Source: Paenibacillus caseinilyticus
GTDB lineage: Bacteria > Bacillota > Bacilli > Paenibacillales > NBRC-103111
Direction of reading: 5' to 3'
Length of the DNA: 64,000 nt
Assembly (NCBI RefSeq): GCF_027533645.1
Contig: NZ_JAQAGY010000017.1
Location: 62,001 to 126,000, forward strand
Shown: positions 42,091 to 52,500 of the stretch, one piece after another
Position numbering within the stretch: position 1 is the stretch's first letter
Layout: every line of letters starts with the position of its first letter
The notes under the pieces: generated by a model
What the model was told of the DNA's origin: nothing
What the model saw: the letters and a program-made list of their open reading frames with translations, nothing else
Database searches by the model: none
Translations under genes and position numbers: made by a program

Positions 42091-42113
42091 TTGAAGGATG
42101 AGGAGGTTTCGAA

Positions 42114-43025
42114 ATGCCAGCGCTAAACTATCAATTGAAAGAAATCGATCTCCGGTTGGAGCCGTATCTGACCGAATTATATAGACAGCACCGTACCCGC
42201 GCCGCAGCGATCGATTGGAGTTACCACGAATTCATCCCTTGGGAACTCGGACGAAGCTTCAAGGAACACCCGTGGTCCCCCGACCAGCGGACTTTGCCCG
42301 ATCCGATTTATTTGGCGGTCGAAACGTCGCTGCTTACCGAAGTCAATCTGCCCTTCTTCTACCACCATTTGGCGGTTACTTTTAGAGGTTCGCTGCAAGT
42401 GCTTCAAGACTTCGTCCATACGTGGGTATCCGAGGAAGACCAGCACTCGTCCCTGCTCGAGACGTATCTGATCATCACCCGCAACGCGGACCCCGCTGCG
42501 CTGCACCAGCTGCGCAAGACGGTGGTCGAAGGCGGCTTCGTACCGGACTTCGACACCGCCATGGAGACGATGGTCTACACCGCCGTGCAGGAGCTGGCGA
42601 CCATGGTGTTCTATAACAACGTGGCCAAATCCGCTGGTCCGTACGACAAGAACTTGGCTTCGCTGCTCCGGCGCTTGGCGAAGGACGAGTCCCTCCATTT
42701 TGCATTCTACCGCGATGTGGTCAAGGGCTATCTCGGTCAGGACCACAACTTCGTCTATTATATACACAAGGCAATGACGAGCTTCGCCATGCCGGGCAGG
42801 GACATGCCTATGTTCAAAGAGCGCATGGACGTCATCGCCCAAGAGGGCGGCTACGGGCCGGTGTCTTACTTCAACCAGGTATTCGACCATCTTATTCAGG
42901 TGTGGGGCATCGCGGATGTGAAGCCGAGCCGGACCGAAGCGGAGAAGGCCCGCCTCGATCTGCTCGAATATCACGGCAAGCTGAAGCGGATCAGTGCCCG
43001 ACTTGCCGCTAGAGGCGTCAAGTAG
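42114..43025 (+). CDS. Acyl-ACP desaturase (di-iron, FA_desaturase_2 family)
   Basis: The 303-residue soluble protein has the four-helix di-iron ligand set: SLLTEVNLPFF (Glu), WVSEEDQHSSL (ExxH), AVQELATMVFYN (Glu) and LAKDESLHFAFYRD (DExxH). It inserts a double bond into an acyl chain on acyl carrier protein, using oxygen and electrons, as in plant stearoyl-ACP desaturase and mycobacterial DesA. This differs from the membrane desaturase Des of B. subtilis. The start follows GAGGAGGTTTCGAA. Placement beside csp and ydjO suggests a role in cold adaptation of membranes, which is inference. Confidence 0.88.
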   Translation: MPALNYQLKEIDLRLEPYLTELYRQHRTRAAAIDWSYHEFIPWELGRSFKEHPWSPDQRTLPDPIYLAVETSLLTEVNLPFFYHHLAVTFRGSLQVLQDFVHTWVSEEDQHSSLLETYLIITRNADPAALHQLRKTVVEGGFVPDFDTAMETMVYTAVQELATMVFYNNVAKSAGPYDKNLASLLRRLAKDESLHFAFYRDVVKGYLGQDHNFVYYIHKAMTSFAMPGRDMPMFKERMDVIAQEGGYGPVSYFNQVFDHLIQVWGIADVKPSRTEAEKARLDLLEYHGKLKRISARLAARGVK

Positions 43026-43142
43026 CTGGGCCCCATCCAAGGCACCGACAACTATCACCGGCAACCCTTGTACCCGTTCAAGCGGCGGGAGCAGGGGTTG
43101 TTCGCGTACCAAGACAACGAGGGGAAATGGAGAGGAGCAGGA

Positions 43143-43910
43143 ATGAACGACATCCGGCATTATGAAGAATGGGCGATGAACGCCTGGCCCTGCCTGCAGA
43201 CCCGGGCGGAAGACGGCTGGCTGCTGCGGTGGGCGCAGGGATATACGAAGCGGTCCAATTCGGTCCAGCCGTTATACCCGGCCTATCGGCCGCTGGAGGA
43301 CAAAATCCGGGACGCAGAGCTCTTCTACGGCAGGCAGGGGCTGCCCGTCGTCTTCAAGATGACGGAGGCCTCGGAACCGGCGGGACTTGATGCCGAGCTG
43401 GAGCAGCGGGGCTATGCGCTTGTGGAGCCGGTCAGCATCCGGACCCTTCGCTTCGCGGAGGGACTCCTGCCGCAGCCCGCCTACCCGGAGGCGGAACTCT
43501 CGCCCGTCTTGACCGAGGCGTGGCTCTCGGCGTTCCTGGCGTTCAATCCGGCCCATGAGGCGTACCGGGAGACGATCCTCCGGCTGTTCTCGGAGCATCC
43601 GGCCCAATGCTGCTTCGCCGTATTGAAGGCGGATGGAGAGACGGTCGCCTGCGGGCTCTCCGTGCTGCACGGCGGGGAGAGCGGACTGTTCGATATCGTG
43701 ACGGGTCCGGCCTTCCGCCGTCAAGGCTATGGCGAGTCGCTGATCCTGCATCTGCTGCACTGGAGCAGGGAGCAGGGCAGCGAGGGGGCCTTCCTGCAGG
43801 TGCTTGCGGACAACGAGCCGGCCGTACGGCTCTACGACAAGCTCGGGTTCACCGAGCGGTTCCGCCAGTGGTACAGGGTGAAGAAGCAGGGAGTAGAGGG
43901 CCGCGCCTAG
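43143..43910 (+). CDS. GNAT-family N-acetyltransferase
   Basis: A 255-residue protein starting at the ATG after GGAGAGGAGCAGGA. The C-terminal half is a GNAT domain with the acetyl-CoA motif RRQGYGESLILHLLHWSREQ and the usual NEPAVRLYDKLGFTERFRQWY. The N-terminal half (YEEWAMNAWPCLQTRAEDGW with LLRWAQGYTKRSNSVQPLY) is the feature of a GNAT subgroup often fused to a second, degenerate domain. Substrate is unknown. It follows the desaturase on the same strand by 117 bases and ends in a terminator. Confidence 0.85.
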   Translation: MNDIRHYEEWAMNAWPCLQTRAEDGWLLRWAQGYTKRSNSVQPLYPAYRPLEDKIRDAELFYGRQGLPVVFKMTEASEPAGLDAELEQRGYALVEPVSIRTLRFAEGLLPQPAYPEAELSPVLTEAWLSAFLAFNPAHEAYRETILRLFSEHPAQCCFAVLKADGETVACGLSVLHGGESGLFDIVTGPAFRRQGYGESLILHLLHWSREQGSEGAFLQVLADNEPAVRLYDKLGFTERFRQWYRVKKQGVEGRA

Positions 43911-43921
43911 CGGCCCTTGCA

Positions 43922-43946
43922 GGGCCAAGCGCCGGACGCTTGGCCC
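43922..43946 (+). terminator. Terminator of the GNAT gene
   Basis: GGGCCAAGCG and CGCTTGGCCC form a perfect 10-bp stem, then TATT. Confidence 0.75.
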
Positions 43947-44072
43947 TATTGGCTGTGTTCCGCGAGAAGCGGACACCCGCTGGGACTGAACCCGGATGAA
44001 TGGAACGCTGCGGGCCCTGCCATACTATGGAAGTATGCGCGTAGACCATATCCAATTCTCAAGTAGAGGAAG

Positions 44073-44846
44073 ATGACCGTGAAGGCCGCCCGTGGCCCCC
44101 GCAGGCCTCTCGCCCTGCTCAGTACCTTCGGCGTAACCAGCTTGCAGCGTCAGAATCCTTATCTGGTGCTCTGGTGGTCTGCGGCCTTTCCTGGTTTTGG
44201 CCACCTGCTGCTGCAGCAGTATATCCGTGGCGTCCTATTAACGTTGTCGGAAGTGATCATCAATACACTTGCCCACATCAACGAGGCGATGGTGTATACC
44301 TTCAGCTGCCGCTATACGCTCGCCCGGGACGTGCTCGAACCGGTCTGGCTGTACGGCTACTGTATCATTTATCTCTTTGCGATGTGGGACAGTTACCGTT
44401 CGACCCTGGAGGCCAACCGGCACTGCCAGCTGGCCGAGATCGAGAATGCCCGGCTGCAGGCGTTCATCTTGCGGCCCCAGGGCATTCAGTACCTTGAACG
44501 GAAGAGCCCGCTGGCGGCCGCTGCCGCGTCCCTTCTCTTTCCAGGGCTCGGACAGCTCTACAATCACAGGATCGGGCTCGCGTTCTATGCCATCTTTTGG
44601 TGGTAGACGTATTTGTCGCTGTCGCATCTGCACGAAGCGCTTCTTGCGCTGCTGCTGGGGAATCCGGCCGAATCGACCATGATGCTCAGACCCCATTGGC
44701 TGCTCTTCATGCCTTCGGTCACCGGAGGGTCCATCTACCATGCCTATGTGACAGCTACCGAACACAACCGTCTCTTCCGGATCGAACAGCGCCAATACCT
44801 GAGGGAACGGTATCCGGGAAGCGGCATCAACCTATTATCACGATAA
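44073..44846 (+). pseudogene. Duplicated PG-motif membrane protein interrupted by in-frame TAG
   Basis: The frame gives 177 residues up to a TAG at 44604-44606, then continues in the same frame with TYLSLSHLHEALLALLLGNP and about 60 more residues to a TAA at 44844-44846. Two similar units are seen, each starting FPGFGHLLLQQYIRG or FPGLGQLYNHRIGLAFYAIF, followed by hydrophobic segments, so the protein arose by internal duplication. The stop falls inside the second unit after IFWW; a third TGG changed to TAG would explain it. The full protein would have 257 residues and several membrane spans. Function is unknown. Confidence 0.75.
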
Positions 44847-44862
44847 AAAAGGGGGGAGCAGC

Positions 44863-45381
44863 GTGCTGGTCATCGGCACATTCGAACACCGGGTGGAACT
44901 GGAGCAGGCGCTCTCCCTCCTCGAATATGCGGGCATCCCCAGAGAATCGATTCTGGCGGTGCCCATGGCGGTCTCCCCCGGGGAGACGTTCCAGTACGCA
45001 GGGGAGACCTCGGATTTGGCCGCCAAAGCATTCGAGATCGGTATGGCCTGTGCCACGGGAGCGAGTGTCGTCGGCATCAGCGCCGGTTTTGTATTGGACG
45101 GAGGACCCATCATCTGGGGAGTGCTGAGCGCGGCAGCGGGCTTCGCCGCCGGCCAGGCCGTCTACCGCCGGAGGAGCGCAGTCGCCGGCAAGCGGTCCCC
45201 CTCCCGGCCCGGCACGCTGCCCGAGGTGACTGTCGTCGTGCGCTGCAGCCGGGAGGAGTGCCGGAGGGTTGCCGAGCTGATGTGGAAGCATCATGCGCTT
45301 ACCGTAGGAGAGACGGACGATACGGCGGGAGCGGGGACAGGGGACATGAGCGGGCATAAACCGGCCTCATCCGGTACATAG
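44863..45381 (+). CDS. Hypothetical membrane-associated protein with glycine-rich segment
   Basis: A 172-residue protein started by GTG at 44863 after GGGGGGAGCA. A first domain (HRVELEQALSLLEYAGIPRE) resembles ferredoxin-like stress-protein domains, then a glycine-rich hydrophobic segment (GASVVGISAGFVLDGGPIIW and GVLSAAAGFAAGQAVY) may enter the membrane, and a second short domain follows (TVVVRCSREECRRVAELMWK). This layout recalls YflT/DUF1269-type stress proteins, but I cannot assign a family. It starts 16 bases after the broken membrane-protein gene. Confidence 0.6.
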   Translation: MLVIGTFEHRVELEQALSLLEYAGIPRESILAVPMAVSPGETFQYAGETSDLAAKAFEIGMACATGASVVGISAGFVLDGGPIIWGVLSAAAGFAAGQAVYRRRSAVAGKRSPSRPGTLPEVTVVVRCSREECRRVAELMWKHHALTVGETDDTAGAGTGDMSGHKPASSGT

Positions 45382-45421
45382 TAGAAGGGTTGCAAAATAG
45401 TGGAACAAGGAGGGAGACCCC

Positions 45422-45595
45422 ATGGCAAGCAGCAGAAACCATCAAGGTGCCCACGGCATCGGCCAGACGGAAGACCAATTGAACAACCAGGCGCAGGCCG
45501 CCGCCGAGATTCAAGGCGCAAGCGAAGTCGATCAAGAGGTGCTCGCGGCAGCGAACCGCGAAGACTCGGAGCTCGACGAGATCATCGAGTCGTAG
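45422..45595 (+). CDS. Small acidic hypothetical protein, 57 residues
   Basis: An ATG after AAGGAGGGAGACCCC opens a 57-codon frame rich in Gln, Ala and Glu (GIGQTEDQLNNQAQAAAEIQ, ending DSELDEIIES). It is hydrophilic, with no membrane or signal segment. It follows the previous gene by 40 bases and is closed by a strong terminator, so it is probably real. The composition resembles small Bacillales stress or spore proteins, but no family is recognised. Confidence 0.65.
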   Translation: MASSRNHQGAHGIGQTEDQLNNQAQAAAEIQGASEVDQEVLAAANREDSELDEIIES

Positions 45596-45658
45596 AATGA
45601 CAGACAGACAATAGAGGAATCCAGCGGATTCCAGGACGGGAAGCTTTCAAACCATCTG

Positions 45659-45688
45659 AGCCACGGACAGCGGTCCGTGGCTTTTTTT
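45659..45688 (+). terminator. Terminator upstream of the polysaccharide locus
   Basis: GCCACGGAC and GTCCGTGGC with a short loop, then TTTTTTT. Confidence 0.92.
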
Positions 45689-45833
45689 GCCCAAAAACAG
45701 GAAAGAACCGGAAGGATTTATTGCTTATTTCTGGAATAAGATGAAGTAGAGAGAATCGGGGACGGGTACGGACGCAGTGCCTGAACCCCATTCGGTGGAC
45801 CGGGATGTTCGCGTAAAACAAGGGGGGCGCCGC

Positions 45834-47606
45834 ATGAAGCTCAGTTTCCAGTTGAAGTTGATTGCAGGCCTCTCGGTCATTATTTTTTTATCGTGCGGAC
45901 TGTCGGGTTATTTGTCTTATACGTCCCAGCTGCGGCTGTTCGAGGAGGAGGTCGGCAAGCAGTACGAAAAAACGGTCGAGGGAGCGCTGTCCCATCTCGA
46001 GCTGCGGATCGGGGAGATGTACCGCATCTCCAATTATATCGTGTTCAACAACTTGATTGAGAAAGCGGTTACGGAACTGATGCAGAACCGGGATGGGGCG
46101 GATATCAGGGCATACGAAGCCCACAACCGGCTGGAGGATCTGCTGCGGCAGGTGAAGCTCGATGCCCCTTTTATCGATTCCTTGTACCTCTATGATCTGG
46201 AAGGGCACAACTATTACTTCGGCCACATGAAGGAGACGCTCGGGAATCTCGATCCGGAGGTGTTCCAGCAGATCAAGTCGCGTGCGGAAGCATCCAGCGG
46301 AGAGCTCGTATGGACCCGGGTGCGCGTCCCGAGCTATGTGGAGCGGGCCGGCTATTCGGATGCGGTGATTGCGGCGCGCTGGCTCCGCAACAAGGCTCTC
46401 GGCACCTACGGCCTGCTCGTCATGGTGCTCGACGAATCGCTGCTCGGCAGCCCGCTGCAGGAGCTCTCCCGGGGCGACCGGGGAGGCATCTATCTCTACG
46501 ATGCGCAGGACCGTCTGCTCTACCTCCAAGTGACCTCAGGTGCCGAGCCTCCCCTCTCCGAGCTGCAGGGAGGGCAGCGAATCCGCAAAGAGGGAGGCGA
46601 GAGGTATCTCTATGCGGTGCATTCTTCGGCTACGTACGACTGGACGCTGGTCAGCCGGGTCTCTCTCGCTTCCCTGCAGGACAAGAGCCGCGTAACGCTG
46701 AACATGTCGCTGGTGTCGGCCCTGGTCTCCATCGTGCTCGGCGGTCTGCTCATCGTACTGCTCAGCGGGCGGCTGACCCGGCCGCTCAAGGAGCTCGTGA
46801 AGGCGATGCGGGTGATGCGGGAGGGGAACTTCGATGTGCGGATCCGGCCCCGCAGCCATGACGAGCTCGCCTTCATCGGGGAGAGCTTCAACACGATGGC
46901 GGCGAATGTGCGGTCGCTGATCGACGAAGTATACGTGCGGCAGCTGAGCGAGCGGGAGGCGGAGCTGAAGGCAATCCAGGCGCAGCTCAACCCGCATTTT
47001 TTGTACAATACCTTGAACGGCCTGTATTGGAAGCTCTACGTGAAGGACGATCGGGAATCCGCGGAGCTCGTCTCCGCCCTGTCAGGGCTGCTGCGCTATT
47101 CGCTGGAGCGGGCGGACACCGATACGGTGCTCCGGGAGGAACTGCGGCAGATCGGGAATTACCTCGATATCCAGAAGGCATTCGTCGAGAACCGGTTCGA
47201 AGCGGCGGTCGAAGCCGAGGAAGCGGTGCAGGCGTGTGCGGTGCCCCGTCTGCTGCTGCAGCCGCTGGTCGAGAACGTGTTCGTGCACGCCTTCCGCAGC
47301 GGGCCGGAAGACAAACGGCTGTCCATCCGTGCGTATGCCGAGGAGGGGATGCTCCTCGTGGATATTACCGACAACGGATCGGGGATGGAAGAGACGGAGC
47401 TGGCCCGCCTTCTCCGTCCGGTATCGGTGGAAGAGGGCGTGCGTCCGTCGATCGGCATCCGTAATGTGCTGCGGCGCATCGACCTGGTGTACGGGGAGCC
47501 GTACGGCCTCGGCATCGAGAGCACGCCCGGGCACGGGACACGCGTCAGGGTGCGTCTGCCCATGAAGGTGCAGGCAGACGCGGGCGTCCGGCCGGATGCC
47601 GGCTGA
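45834..47606 (+). CDS. YesM-type sensor histidine kinase
   Basis: The ATG at 45834 follows AAGGGGGG. The 590-residue protein has two membrane segments (about 7-27 and 285-305), an extracytoplasmic sensor of about 250 residues, a HAMP domain (SGRLTRPLKELVKAMRVMRE), the phospho-acceptor His388 in QLNPHFLYNTLN, and an HATPase_c domain with DNGSGM and GIGIRN-type loops. This is the His_kinase (YesM/LytS-like) class that usually senses extracellular sugars or sugar-binding proteins. The AraC-type regulator gene follows by 47 bases, so they act as a pair. Confidence 0.92.
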   Translation: MKLSFQLKLIAGLSVIIFLSCGLSGYLSYTSQLRLFEEEVGKQYEKTVEGALSHLELRIGEMYRISNYIVFNNLIEKAVTELMQNRDGADIRAYEAHNRLEDLLRQVKLDAPFIDSLYLYDLEGHNYYFGHMKETLGNLDPEVFQQIKSRAEASSGELVWTRVRVPSYVERAGYSDAVIAARWLRNKALGTYGLLVMVLDESLLGSPLQELSRGDRGGIYLYDAQDRLLYLQVTSGAEPPLSELQGGQRIRKEGGERYLYAVHSSATYDWTLVSRVSLASLQDKSRVTLNMSLVSALVSIVLGGLLIVLLSGRLTRPLKELVKAMRVMREGNFDVRIRPRSHDELAFIGESFNTMAANVRSLIDEVYVRQLSEREAELKAIQAQLNPHFLYNTLNGLYWKLYVKDDRESAELVSALSGLLRYSLERADTDTVLREELRQIGNYLDIQKAFVENRFEAAVEAEEAVQACAVPRLLLQPLVENVFVHAFRSGPEDKRLSIRAYAEEGMLLVDITDNGSGMEETELARLLRPVSVEEGVRPSIGIRNVLRRIDLVYGEPYGLGIESTPGHGTRVRVRLPMKVQADAGVRPDAG

Positions 47607-47653
47607 GCCGGCAGGGGTGCCGGGAGGAAGGGCAAGAGCTGGGAGGAATGCGT

Positions 47654-49189
47654 ATGATCGGAAAGCTGCTTATTGTTGACGACCAAGCGATCTTCCGCCA
47701 GGGCATCGCCAAGATGATCGGGGAGCACCCGCTCGGATGGCGGGTGGCCGGCGAAGCCGAGGACGGACGGGAAGCGGTCCGGCGTATCGCCGAACTGCAG
47801 CCGCACCTGATACTGACGGACATCCGGATGCCGCATATGGATGGGCTCGAACTGGCGGAATATGTGCATACGCACCATCCGGAGACGGCGCTCATTGTCC
47901 TGACCGGCTATGAGGATTTCAAGTATGCGCAGGCGGCGCTGAAGTTCGGAGCGATCGACTTTCTGCTCAAGCCATGCAATGAGCAGACCTTGATCGAAGT
48001 GCTGCGCCGGGCCTACAGCCACTTCCGGGACAACCGCCTTCGTGCGGACCGGCAGGCGGCGGACCGCCGCGCCCTGGAAGAGCATGTGCTGCGCTCGCTT
48101 CTGCTGGGGCTGCCCTGCGACGACCGGCTCGTCCTGCGGATCCGGGACGCTTACGGGGTCCAAGAGCTTTGGCTTCTGCGGGTGGAGACCTACTCGCCGC
48201 CGGGCAAGTCTTACCGGCCCGAGGATCTCGGTCTGCTGCAGTTCGCCCTGTTCAATATCGTTGCGGAGCTTGCGGAGTGTGCGCCGTACCAGGGCAGGCT
48301 CGTGTCGGTCCGGCACGACAGCTTGGCTCTCTTCACAGCGGCAGTGGCGGAAGAAGCCGCCCTGCGTCTGCAGGAGCAGATCCGGGAAGCGGCCGCCGCG
48401 TACCTGGGCCTGCCGGTCACGGTGTGCCGCTGCGGCCCCGCCGGTCCGCCCGAAGGCTGGAGCGGCCAATACCGGCGGCTCGAGGAGATGCGCCCGCGTA
48501 CGGCCGCCGAACCGGCCGCTCCCCGGCTGCCTGCCGCGAATGTGACGCGCATCCGGGAGATGCAGACGGAGCTCGAGACCCGGATCGTGCTGGGGCAGAT
48601 GGGGCAGGTGAAGGAAGAAATCGAGACGATGCTCGGCCGGCTGCCTTCCATGCTGCCGGAGGATGCCCGGATCGAGACGCTGTCGTTCGTCATGGCCCTG
48701 GGGCGGACGGTGTCCCGCCTCTTCGGGGGCGAGGGGGCGCGCTTCGATGCGGCGGCCGGCGTCGAGTCGCTGCCGGCGCTGGCGGATACGGAAGGCATCG
48801 TAGGCTTCGCGCGAAGCCAGGCCGAACGGTTCCTGGGCCAGTTCTCCGCATGGCAGGCGGACAAGAACAAGAACATGGTGACGAAGATGATGGCTTATGT
48901 CGACGAGAACTACATGGAGCCGTGCTCGCTCGCGGAGATCGCCGAGAAGTTCCACCTGAGCGGAACCTACTTCTCCAAGCTGTTCAAGCGGGAGACCGGG
49001 GACACGTTCACGAACTACGTCACGCGGGTGCGGATGGAGAAAGCGAAGCTTCTCCTCAGCAACACCGAGATGAAGATCTTCGAAGTGGCTGCCGCCATAG
49101 GCTACGACGATCCGAATTACTTTACGAACGTATTTCGTACGACCCAGAAAATCTCCCCGACAGAATTCCGTAAGCAGCAGCGTGGATAA
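47654..49189 (+). CDS. YesN-type response regulator (receiver + AraC DNA-binding domain)
   Basis: The second ATG (47654) is preferred because GGGAGGA is six bases before it. The 511-residue protein has a receiver with Asp56 as phosphorylation site (LILTDIRMPHMDG) and Lys in LLKPC, a long middle region, and a C-terminal AraC domain of two helix-turn-helix units (CSLAEIAEKFHLSGTYFSKLFKRE and IFEVAAAIGYDDPNYFTNVFR). It should activate genes of the adjacent locus. The element shared by the two downstream promoters is the best candidate target. A terminator follows at 49290-49318. Confidence 0.92.
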   Translation: MIGKLLIVDDQAIFRQGIAKMIGEHPLGWRVAGEAEDGREAVRRIAELQPHLILTDIRMPHMDGLELAEYVHTHHPETALIVLTGYEDFKYAQAALKFGAIDFLLKPCNEQTLIEVLRRAYSHFRDNRLRADRQAADRRALEEHVLRSLLLGLPCDDRLVLRIRDAYGVQELWLLRVETYSPPGKSYRPEDLGLLQFALFNIVAELAECAPYQGRLVSVRHDSLALFTAAVAEEAALRLQEQIREAAAAYLGLPVTVCRCGPAGPPEGWSGQYRRLEEMRPRTAAEPAAPRLPAANVTRIREMQTELETRIVLGQMGQVKEEIETMLGRLPSMLPEDARIETLSFVMALGRTVSRLFGGEGARFDAAAGVESLPALADTEGIVGFARSQAERFLGQFSAWQADKNKNMVTKMMAYVDENYMEPCSLAEIAEKFHLSGTYFSKLFKRETGDTFTNYVTRVRMEKAKLLLSNTEMKIFEVAAAIGYDDPNYFTNVFRTTQKISPTEFRKQQRG

Positions 49190-49289
49190 GGGGAGGAGGC
49201 ACGGACGGACGGCGGCGCGATCAGAAGGAGCGGAGAAGCCCGCCGTGTGCCGGGGAGACTCGAGGAAAGCATAAGTATGGACCTCTAAC

Positions 49290-49318
49290 GAAGCCGCAGG
49301 GTTTGCAGGCTTCTTTTT
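49290..49318 (+). terminator. Terminator after the regulator genes
   Basis: GAAGCC and GGCTTC arms, then TTTTT. It separates the regulators from the hydrolase gene. Confidence 0.75.
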
Positions 49319-49360
49319 GCTATAGACGGAATCCCGCGCATCGCAAACGCGGCAAATTAC

Positions 49361-49410
49361 AGAATTATGGCTAGATATTCAAGGAACCGGGGGGCGGGAG
49401 GCTCTACACT
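49361..49410 (+). promoter_or_regulatory. Hydrolase promoter with 26-bp element (copy 1)
   Basis: Element at 49361-49386 (core GAATTATGGCTAGATATTCA) differs at one base from the copy at 53222-53247. A -10-like TACACT (49405-49410) starts 18 bases after the element; the -35 position lies at its end and is not TTGACA-like, as expected for an activator-dependent promoter. Confidence 0.7.
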
Positions 49411-49523
49411 AGGAGATGCCGAAGCCGGTGCGCGGCAAGAAACGATCCGGCTTAATCCGCAGGGCGGGAAAGGAGCGGGGCATGCGAAGGGAAGCGATAA
49501 GCCAGCCATAAGGAGGGGTATCG

Positions 49524-52500
49524 GTGAACGTTCGTAGATGGCTCAGTGGAGGATGTGTGGGAGCGCTTCTGTTCACGGCAGCAGGGACAGCGGCAGGAGC
49601 GGGGGCTGCAGCGGGACAAAGCGCTATCGGGACCGAACAATTGGAAGCGGTTACAAATGGGGTTGGTTCAGGATTTGCCACCGCCGTGCAGGTGGACCGC
49701 TTCGGGCAGTGGGTCTCCGCGAGCTTCCCCGAGAAGGTGACGGATGAGGGACAGCTGCAGGCTGATATGGAGGCCGATGCGGCATATTACGGAAGCCTGC
49801 AGGCACCGGACTGGGACTCGTACGGCGGGCTGAAGGGAAGCCGGGAACAGTACGGCCTCGTGGCCAAGGGTTTCTACAGCATCCAGGAGGCGGCCGGCCG
49901 CAAGGTGATGGCGACCCCGGAGGGCAATGTGTTCTTCAGCCTGGGGGTGAACGGGATTGCCCCGACAGATACGTATACGGTGGTGACGGGACGCGAAGGG
50001 ATCTACGAATGGATTCCGCCTTACGAGAGCCAGTACAAGTCTGCCTTCCTGACCTCCAAAGACAACTTCTCCTACTACCTCGCCAACCGGATCCGCAAGA
50101 CCGGCCAGCCTTATACCTCCCGGAGCCTGTACACGGAAGGTATGGAGCGGGTGCGCAAATGGGGCTTCAATACCGCAGCGGGCTGGACGCCGGTCAATCT
50201 GTCGCAGGAAGCCGGCGTGCCGCATGTGCCTTTCCTGCCGCTCGGCGAGATGGCGTGGGCCAAGGTGAACGGCCTGAAGTTCTTCGATATCTTCGTCGAG
50301 GGGGCGGAAGCGAAGCTTGAAGCGGCGTTCGAACCTCTTCTGACGAAGAACAAGGACAACCCGTACATCATCGGTTACTTTCTCGGCAACGAGAGCTACT
50401 ACCACAAGCTGGCTTCCGATCTGCCGAAGCTGAAGGGCAGCGAGGTCGCTTCCAAACGCAGGCTGGTGGGGATGCTCAGGGACAAGTACGGCGATATCGC
50501 TTCGTTCAACACCGCCTGGAACGGGTCCTACGGAAGCTTCGAGGAACTGAACGACGCTCCGCTGTACATCGATTCGCAGCAGGCGCAGTACGATGTCGAC
50601 GACTTCGTGAAGCTGTATCTCGATACCTTCTACGGCACGGTGGCCCGCGTATTCCATAAGTACGACACGAACCACCTGCTGCTGGGGGACCGGTGGCTGA
50701 CGCTGCCCACGAACAACGCCAAGGTGCGCGGCTTCATGGCGGAAGCGGCCGGCCGGTATATGGATGTCATCTCGATCAACCACTATGCCAAAAATCTCGA
50801 CAAGGTGATGCTGGCCCACGTCTACCAGGCTTCCGGCGGCCGGCCGATCATGCTCACCGAGAACGGGTACGGCACGAACGAGCAGGGGCTCGGCGCACCG
50901 CTGCTGGTCGCCGACCAGAACGAGCGGCAGCTTCGCTACCGCACGTACGTGGAAGGGGCCGCCTCGCTCGGTTATATCGTCGGCGCCCACTGGTTCGCCT
51001 ACCTCGACCAGGCGGCTACCGGCCGCTGGGCGGAGGGCACGACCGGAGAGCGCTACAACTTCGGGCTGCTGAACGTGGCTGACCGTCCCTACAAGCGCTT
51101 CCTTGAAGGGGTGATGGCGACGAACAAGGACATCTACCCGGTGGTGCTCGGGGGAAGGGAACCGTTCAAGCACGAGTTCGGCGATGCGCCGAGGCAGCCG
51201 GGCAGCAGCAGGCTGGAGATCCCCTACACCGAAGCGCCCATCCCGATCGACGGGCAGCTGAACGGATTCCCAGCCGAGACGGCGAAGGTCACGCTCGGGC
51301 CGGCCCAGCTCGTGAATGGCACCGGGGGCGAAGGGATGCGGGGAGAGTACTACTGGGCCTGGGATGAAGGGCACCTGTATGTAACGGCCGTGATCCAAGA
51401 CCCGACGCCGATGAAGAACAACAATCCGAACATCAACGTATGGAAAGGCGACGGGGTGGAGCTGTTCGTCGGCCCGCAGGACTTGACGACGCCGGGCGAT
51501 CCCCTGTTCCTCGACCGGCAGCTCATCGCCAGCGCCGGGCTGAACAACGGACAGCCGTTCGGGTATTGGTTCAATACGAACCGGCAGAGGCCCGTGGAGA
51601 TGGCCGTACAGCTCCTGCCGGAGGGCGGCGGGTATGTGCTCGAAGCGGCGCTGGCCTGGGACAGCATTAATCTGCAGGGGCAGAACGGCGAGCGGTTCCT
51701 CTTTGACTTCGGCTTCGACGACAGCGAAGACGGGAACAGCCGCAAGCGCCAGTGGGCCTGGAACGGCACCTCCGCGAACAGCACGAACCGCGGGCACTGG
51801 GGACAGGCGACGCTGGTGAAGCGGACGGCGCCGGTCATCGCGGTCTCCGGCGTGGAGGAAGGCGGCGATTATACCGACGAGGCGCTGCCGGAGGTCCGGG
51901 TGGACGACGCGTCCGGGGTGAAGAGCCGGACGGTGACGCTGGACGGCGCCCCATGGACGGACGGTACGCCGGTGATAACTCCAGGCCGCCACGAGCTGAC
52001 CGTGGAGGCGGAGAACACGGCGGGCGTGAAGGCGGCGAAGACGGTATCGTTCGCCGTGTACGGCTCGACGACGCTGGAGCTGTCCCCGGTCTCCGGGCAG
52101 TACAGCGACGAAGCGCGGCTGGAGGCGAAGCTGATGGATCGTTCCGGCCAGCCGGTCGGAGAAGCCGAGGTCCGCTTCGAGGTCGGCGGGGAACCCGCCG
52201 GCACGGCTGCGACCGATGCGCAGGGCCGGTCAGCGCTCTCTTACCGCATCGGCTCCGGGGTACCGGCGTCCGGCGGTCCGCTGCCGGTGAAGGCGGTCTA
52301 TACCCCGGCCGAGGGCAGGTATCTCCGCCCGTCGGCGGGAGAAGGCGGGCTTGCCGTCCAGCCGGAGGCGGCCGCCGTGCAGTATACGGGCGACACTTAC
52401 GTGAAGGGGGCCGGTCCCGTCAGGCTGTCGGCCCAGGTGAAGCAGCAGGACGACGGCAGCCCCGGGCCGCTGGAGGGCCTGCCTGTACGCTTCACCGTAT

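Noticed and set aside
49668..51992. 774-codon minus-strand frame opposite the first GH50-like gene
   Set aside because: Antisense shadow in a high-GC gene, no recognisable domain or start signal.
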